Shown one piece after another: positions 7,532 through 11,597 of a stretch of DNA of 11,597 nucleotides. A program made the position numbers and the translations under genes. Position 1 is the first letter of the stretch. Every line of letters starts with the position of its first letter. Source of the stretch: CAMCXT01 sp046302715 (GTDB taxonomy: Bacteria > Bacteroidota > Bacteroidia > M30B66); contig JBKCHQ010000159.1 of assembly GCA_046302715.1 (NCBI GenBank), positions 1 through 11,597 of the forward strand, in the 5' to 3' direction. The notes beneath the pieces were generated by a model. That model was not told where the DNA came from. It saw only the letters and a program-made list of their open reading frames with translations, and ran no database searches.

Positions 7532-9280
7532 TTAATTTTTACTGTTTGGAGAAAGTCCTTTGGCATTCATTTCGTGCGATTGCATCGTAATGTCACGTAT
7601 AATTCCATCTAACTCATTGGCTGAATCTACAATAAGTTCGGTTATCTGACTTTGATTTAATTCTTTAAATTCGGAATCGGCAAGTAAATGCACTAAACCT
7701 AAAATACGAGCAAGGGGTGCACGAACCACATGCGATTGCATCCATGATATTTCCTTTAACACTCTATTTTGCTCGGCCACAGTCGAATAGTATAAATTAC
7801 GCTCAGTAATATTGTGCACAATTTCATAAACAAGCTCCTGATTTTCAACTATAATAATGCAACTCGAAATTTCGAGATCTATAATTGTCCCATCCTTTCG
7901 GTAATGCTTCATTATAAAAAAGCCGCTTTTTTCTTTTTTCAACTGCTCCAGTTTCCAATGTAGGTTTTCGACTGATGCGTTAATTTCAAATATTGATTTT
8001 TGGGTAAATTCTTCCTTAGTCCATCCATACATGCGCTCTGAGGCGGGATTCACATCAATAAATCGTCCATCCTGCGGATCGAAGAAATACATGGCCGCAG
8101 CGTTTTCATAAAATAAATTGCGAAACCGATTCTCGCTCTGCTTTAAATAAAGACGGTTCTGTTCTTTCTCGTTTTGATTCACCCCAAAAACAGAAACTCC
8201 TACCACCTTTTCATCAATAATTACCGGACTCATCGAAATGAATACCTTAACATCACCTGACGGGGTTTGCAAATTTTCTGAAAACTGAAGATAATTGTTT
8301 GCTAGAACATTATCGTAACGTTCAATCCACGTGTTTTTTAGCTCTTCTGGAAATAAATCAGGTAAGCGAATACCCGGTTTTAAATCCAAATGATAAAACT
8401 CTTTAAAAAGATCAACAAAAACTTTATTGATGTAAACAATTTCGTAATTCGTATTCACCGACCAAATGCTTTCGGGCGAAGAATCGAGAATAGATTTTAA
8501 ATGCGCCTCACTTTCATGCAACAATCTACGTTGCTCCAATAGGTGAGATATATCGCGCGAAACGGCCACTACATAACCTGCGTTTTCTACCTCAATATAC
8601 CGCGATGAAACTTCGATGGGTGTGTAGGAACCATCTTTAAGATTTCGATGTCTGCTTTCTGCCTTAACAGGTCCTTTTTGCTTCAAATGCTCTACATGCC
8701 GACTCCAATCGTCTATACTTTTAAAATACGACTGAAAATCAAAAATAGAGACATTTTCAACTTCATTCATAGCAATACCCAATCGCTGTGAGGCCGATTC
8801 ATTTATATAATGCAACGTACCATCAGATTTTACAATCTGGATGGCATCGGTGGTATTGCTGATTAATTTCGAAAATATTCGGTTATTGTAATTGTCATTT
8901 ACTTTTTCGATACAGCCCGAAAGAAGCTTTATAGCGCCATCCAGTTTAACCTCCATATTGGGTTCAAGTTCAAAATCAAACACCAATAAAAACCTAAACG
9001 ATTGGGTTAAATTGTAAATTCTTATGTGGTTTCCTTTAAACACTAAACTAACAGTATCAGGCATAGCCTGCTTAACAGCCTGATGTAATTCGTGTTTTAC
9101 CGATTCAAAATCATTGGTATGCGCCCAAAACTCGAGACTCTCCGTTGTTGATAAGATTGCCGTAGCAGGTATGTTAAGCTTTTCGCGGTATAGCTTCACT
9201 GTTTGCTCCATTACCGAGATAAGCGTTCCCTCGCAAGGCTGCGAAAGCACAATTTCGAGTAACACGTTGTCAGTAAGCAT
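7532..9280 (-). CDS. Triple-PAS protein with HisKA-like helix but no ATPase domain
   Basis: The 582-residue protein has an N-terminal region of unknown type (1-130) and three PAS domains at about 135-247, 258-374 and 382-493. The recognisable S-box ends are VVAVSRDISHLLEQ, SVFGVNQNEKEQ and EIVHNITERN. A coiled-coil-like stretch leads to an H-box, ISWMQSHVVRAPLARILGL (511-529), with His517 as the probable phosphoacceptor. The protein ends about 65 residues later, after the second dimerisation helix: there is no N, G1, F or G2 box and so no HATPase_c domain. No membrane segments are seen, so it should be a cytoplasmic sensor. It may be phosphorylated by another kinase and pass phosphate to the adjacent receiver, or act as a phosphatase. 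The frame is intact, and the response regulator begins two bases after its stop, leaving no room for a lost domain. A weak promoter (TAGCTTTA, 9319-9312) lies upstream. Confidence 0.92.
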   Translation of the reverse strand: MLTDNVLLEIVLSQPCEGTLISVMEQTVKLYREKLNIPATAILSTTESLEFWAHTNDFESVKHELHQAVKQAMPDTVSLVFKGNHIRIYNLTQSFRFLLVFDFELEPNMEVKLDGAIKLLSGCIEKVNDNYNNRIFSKLISNTTDAIQIVKSDGTLHYINESASQRLGIAMNEVENVSIFDFQSYFKSIDDWSRHVEHLKQKGPVKAESRHRNLKDGSYTPIEVSSRYIEVENAGYVVAVSRDISHLLEQRRLLHESEAHLKSILDSSPESIWSVNTNYEIVYINKVFVDLFKEFYHLDLKPGIRLPDLFPEELKNTWIERYDNVLANNYLQFSENLQTPSGDVKVFISMSPVIIDEKVVGVSVFGVNQNEKEQNRLYLKQSENRFRNLFYENAAAMYFFDPQDGRFIDVNPASERMYGWTKEEFTQKSIFEINASVENLHWKLEQLKKEKSGFFIMKHYRKDGTIIDLEISSCIIIVENQELVYEIVHNITERNLYYSTVAEQNRVLKEISWMQSHVVRAPLARILGLVHLLADSEFKELNQSQITELIVDSANELDGIIRDITMQSHEMNAKGLSPNSKN

Positions 9281-9329
9281 TTAGTTTTTAGCAGATAGAG
9301 GTATCGATGTGTAAAGCTAAAATAAATTA

Positions 9330-9743
9330 TCAAGCATTTAAAGTAATGTGATATATGTCTTGATTATTTCGCAAAATGGAAGGATGAAAAAATCCACCCG
9401 GCTGGGGAATGATTTCAGCTAAATCAAACAATAACAATTCTTTGGGGAGGCCTTCGAAAATAAGCGTAAAAGTATATGGCTTCATAGGATGTACTGCCGT
9501 CCAAATAGGCGCAATGGAAATATTTTCGGCATGCAGCAAACGGCTACGGTGGTCAGAATTGCGTGACAACAAAAACGTGGAGCGCCAAATGCGAATGTTA
9601 TATTCCCCATACTGAGGTGGCATGGTAACATGCACGATTACCTGCGATTTTTCTTCGGCAGCGCGCGCAAATTCCAAGAGCATTTCGGTATCAATTTCGG
9701 TTTTAACCGCTTCTTCTATTTCAATGTCAAGTTCAGTGGCCAT
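9330..9743 (-). CDS. Uncharacterised 137-residue protein, predicted beta-rich
   Basis: I do not recognise a named family. From the ATG at 9743 the protein has 137 residues: an acidic N-terminal helix (ATELDIEIEEAVKTEIDTEM and onward), then mostly beta strands with conserved-looking features such as YNIRIWRSTFLL, APIWTAV, FTLIFEGLP and FDLAEIIPQPGGFF. The FTLIFEGLP/FDLAE pattern resembles beta-sandwich modules in other Bacteroidota proteins. There is no signal peptide, so a cytoplasmic location is likely. A TTG eight codons upstream (9767) would extend the frame, but it lies in the T-tract of the hppA terminator, while an AAGGAA stretch six bases before 9743 makes the ATG the better start. The gene lies between hppA and the PAS gene (49 bases downstream) on the same strand. 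Confidence 0.8.
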   Translation of the reverse strand: MATELDIEIEEAVKTEIDTEMLLEFARAAEEKSQVIVHVTMPPQYGEYNIRIWRSTFLLSRNSDHRSRLLHAENISIAPIWTAVHPMKPYTFTLIFEGLPKELLLFDLAEIIPQPGGFFHPSILRNNQDIYHITLNA

Positions 9744-9762
9744 TTCATGTTCCTTAAATGGG

Positions 9763-9802
9763 TACAAAATAAAAAAGGCCTTAATGCTACATCAAGGCCT
9801 TT
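9763..9802 (-). terminator. Strong intrinsic terminator of hppA
   Basis: On the minus strand AAAGGCCTT (9802-9794) and AAGGCCTTT (9782-9774) form a perfect 9-base stem with an 11-base loop. It is followed by a T-rich tract (TTTTTTATTTTGTA, 9776-9763). It begins about 18 bases after the hppA stop, which is the expected place. The downstream ATG at 9743 is only about 20 bases past the T-tract, so that gene depends on read-through or on a promoter overlapping this structure. Confidence 0.9.
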
Positions 9803-9820
9803 GAGTATCTTCTAATAAAA

Positions 9821-11597
9821 TTAATGTTCAGCCGATGTTGAGCCTTCACCATGCGCAGCACCTGGCTTGCAGCAAGCTTTGGGTTCTTTACCTTCTTCCA
9901 TTTTACATGCGGCACCATGTTTTGCATCGGTTTTACAACATGCTCCACTCGCTTTTTCCTTGTCGTTGCATGGTGACCCGTCGTTGTGTTTACATGATTT
10001 TGTGGCTTCATCCCAAGTACAAGCTTTTCCAGAAACCATGCAGGTGCCGGTTTGCTTGCAATGTTCCATCATCATTTCCTTCGAACCGTGCGCATGGTGC
10101 GATTGACCATCACCACCGTGCGATCCCAACAAAGGCGCAATGGTTAATCCTACTAGCGAAGTAAGCTTAATAAGAATGTTCATTGATGGTCCGGAAGTAT
10201 CTTTAAACGGATCGCCCACCGTATCGCCTACTACAGCAGCCTTATGTGGCTCCGATTTTTTGTAGAAAATTTCTTTCTTGCCATTCACTTCAATTTCAAC
10301 TCCTTTTTCGAAAGATTTCTTAGCATTATCCCAAGCACCACCAGCATTATTTTGGAAAATAGCCCAAAGTACGCCCGAAACGGTTACACCTGCCATATAG
10401 GCACCTAATGCTTCTGCCCCCATTACCACGCCAATAATAATTGGAGAAACAATGGTAATAATACCCGGAAGCATCATTTCACGTAATGCCGCTTTGGTAG
10501 AAATCTCTACACATTTACCGTATTCTGGTTTACCGGTACCTTCCATAATACCAGGAATTTCGCGGAACTGACGACGTACCTCGTTTACCATATCCATCGC
10601 GGCTTTACCTACTGAATTCATGGCTAAAGCCGAAAACACTACCGGAATCATACCTCCAATAAATAAGGCAGCAAGCACTTTTGCATCAAAAATATTGATA
10701 CCGTTAATGCCCGTAAACGTTACATAAGCGGCAAAAAGCGCAAGTGCTGTTAGTGCTGCAGATGCAATGGCAAAACCTTTACCGATAGCTGCAGTAGTAT
10801 TTCCCACCGAATCAAGGATGTCTGTTTTCTCGCGTACATCGGCTGGAAGTTCGCTCATTTCTGCAATTCCACCCGCATTGTCGGCAATCGGACCGAAAGC
10901 ATCAATGGCAAGCTGCATTGCAGTTGTAGCCATCATAGCCGAGGCGGCGATACCTACACCATAAAAGCCGGCAAGTGCATATGCTCCCCAAATGGCTCCA
11001 GCAAATAATAAAACAGGTGTCGCTGTTGATAGCATCCCCGTTCCTAAACCAGCAATAATATTGGTAGCTGCACCCGTAGCAGATTTCTGTACTATAGATA
11101 AAATAGGGCGTTTACCCAATCCCGTGTAAAATTCAGTAATGTAAGAAATGGCACCACCTACAAACATACCAATCACCACCGCCCAAAATACATTCATGGA
11201 AGAAGTGGTCATTTCGGCAAATTCGCCCGCATTAAAAATGCTCATGGTGATTTGCTTAGGCAACATGAGCTGAATTAAAAAGAATGACGCTGCAACAGCA
11301 ATAAGTATTGAAAACCAATTTCCACGGTTTAATGCGGCCTGCACAGAGTCGGTGTTGGCTTTACCATTATCACTTACATTTACCAAGAATGCACCGGCAA
11401 TTGAAGCAATAATTCCAACGCCCGCAATAGCAAGAGGAAGAAGAATTGGACCAATTCCGCCAAAGGCATCATCAATGCCCCCCATGTCGCGAATAATGTA
11501 GTTGCCCAACACCATCGACGCCAATACAGTGGCTACATAAGACCCGAACAAATCGGCACCCATACCGGCCACGTCGCCTACGTTATCGCCCACATTG
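9821..11597 (-). CDS. hppA: Membrane pyrophosphatase HppA (K+-dependent type), Cys/His-rich tail, 5'-partial
   Basis: This is the C-terminal 591 codons of an ion-translocating membrane pyrophosphatase, which couples PPi hydrolysis to H+ or Na+ export across the inner membrane. The 5' end lies outside the window; the first visible codons are NVGDNVGDVAGMGADLF, part of the substrate-binding site. Counting from the codon at 11593, further family motifs are DAFGPIADNAGGIAEMS (231-247), GNTTAAIGKGFA (264-275) and VGDTVGDPFKDTSGPSMN (455-472), with many hydrophobic helices between. Alanine in GNTTAA, where K+-independent enzymes have lysine, indicates the K+-dependent class. Whether H+ or Na+ is pumped cannot be decided here. 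After the last helix (TSLVGLTIAPLLG), where such proteins normally end, a 100-residue hydrophilic tail follows (see separate entry). A strong terminator follows the stop. Confidence 0.96.
   Translation of the reverse strand, partial: NVGDNVGDVAGMGADLFGSYVATVLASMVLGNYIIRDMGGIDDAFGGIGPILLPLAIAGVGIIASIAGAFLVNVSDNGKANTDSVQAALNRGNWFSILIAVAASFFLIQLMLPKQITMSIFNAGEFAEMTTSSMNVFWAVVIGMFVGGAISYITEFYTGLGKRPILSIVQKSATGAATNIIAGLGTGMLSTATPVLLFAGAIWGAYALAGFYGVGIAASAMMATTAMQLAIDAFGPIADNAGGIAEMSELPADVREKTDILDSVGNTTAAIGKGFAIASAALTALALFAAYVTFTGINGINIFDAKVLAALFIGGMIPVVFSALAMNSVGKAAMDMVNEVRRQFREIPGIMEGTGKPEYGKCVEISTKAALREMMLPGIITIVSPIIIGVVMGAEALGAYMAGVTVSGVLWAIFQNNAGGAWDNAKKSFEKGVEIEVNGKKEIFYKKSEPHKAAVVGDTVGDPFKDTSGPSMNILIKLTSLVGLTIAPLLGSHGGDGQSHHAHGSKEMMMEHCKQTGTCMVSGKACTWDEATKSCKHNDGSPCNDKEKASGACCKTDAKHGAACKMEEGKEPKACCKPGAAHGEGSTSAEH
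9824..10123 (-). other. Cys/His-rich C-terminal extension of HppA
   Basis: After the last transmembrane helix of HppA, about 100 residues (491-590 of the visible part) form a hydrophilic tail with 10 cysteines and 9 histidines. It opens with a His cluster (SHGGDGQSHHAHGS), continues with single cysteines spaced 6-10 residues apart (residues 512, 518, 525, 534, 542), then Cys-Cys pairs. A short unit ACCK-x4-HG occurs twice, at 551-560 and 573-582. Such composition is typical of metal-binding (metallothionein-like) segments. The reading frame is continuous with HppA, so it is not a separate gene. In known mPPase structures the C-terminus lies on the periplasmic side, so metal capture or sensing there is a possible role. 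Confidence 0.85.

Noticed and set aside
7527..7540. Possible frameshift that removed the ATPase domain of the PAS/HisKA protein
   Set aside because: The response regulator starts two bases after the stop and shows no leftover N, G1 or G2 box in any frame, so there is no remnant of a lost domain.
9744..9767. TTG at 9767 as the start of the 137-residue protein
   Set aside because: It falls inside the T-tract of the hppA terminator, while the ATG at 9743 has an AAGGAA stretch at good spacing.
9821..10123. Cys-rich tail as a separate small metallothionein gene or a frameshifted end of HppA
   Set aside because: The frame runs unbroken from the last helix of HppA through the tail to a TAA followed by the terminator, so it is one protein.
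9835..10164. Open frames on the plus strand opposite the HppA tail
   Set aside because: They are antisense to a continuous HppA frame, their Cys/His/Leu content mirrors the composition of the opposite strand, and no start signal or family match is visible.

Overview
The window reads as chromosomal DNA of a Bacteroidota bacterium. The evidence is a PorX-type regulator of the type IX secretion system (T9SS), a PKD protein with a T9SS-like C-terminal region, a K+-dependent type membrane pyrophosphatase, a TIGR02757/DUF2400 protein, A-rich leaders with few Shine-Dalgarno sites, and a TAnnTTTG promoter element. I cannot name the genus. I see no tRNA, rRNA, CRISPR array, integrase or intact transposase.

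Layout. Positions 1-366 (minus) hold the N-terminal part of an HD-domain phosphohydrolase, cut by the window edge. It diverges from porX (437-1990, plus) across 70 bases that contain a 12-base palindrome. On the plus strand follow a small SRPBCC/AHSA1-like protein (2048-2461) and a 605-residue UbiD-family decarboxylase (2572-4389). A 634-base AT-rich stretch (4390-5023) has no convincing gene but contains hairpins and a good Bacteroidota-type -7 element. It leads to a secreted PKD protein (5024-5722).

Everything from 5729 to the right edge is on the minus strand. In transcription order: the membrane pyrophosphatase hppA (9821-11597, 5' end outside) with an unusual 100-residue Cys/His-rich tail and a strong terminator; an unrecognised 137-residue protein (9330-9743); and a tight four-gene run (9280 to 5729). 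The run encodes a three-PAS protein with a phosphoacceptor-His helix but no ATPase domain, a single-domain response regulator, an unrecognised 202-residue protein, and a DUF2400 protein with a motif like that of OGG1-type DNA glycosylases. Gaps in the run are 2, 12 and 4 bases, so it is probably one operon.

How they may work together. PorX and the PKD protein point to type IX secretion. The PAS protein and the response regulator look like a phosphorelay pair that would need phosphate from another kinase. Most genes are recognisable housekeeping or regulatory families. The parts most likely to hold something undescribed are the metal-binding-like tail on HppA and the four-gene signalling/putative DNA repair operon.
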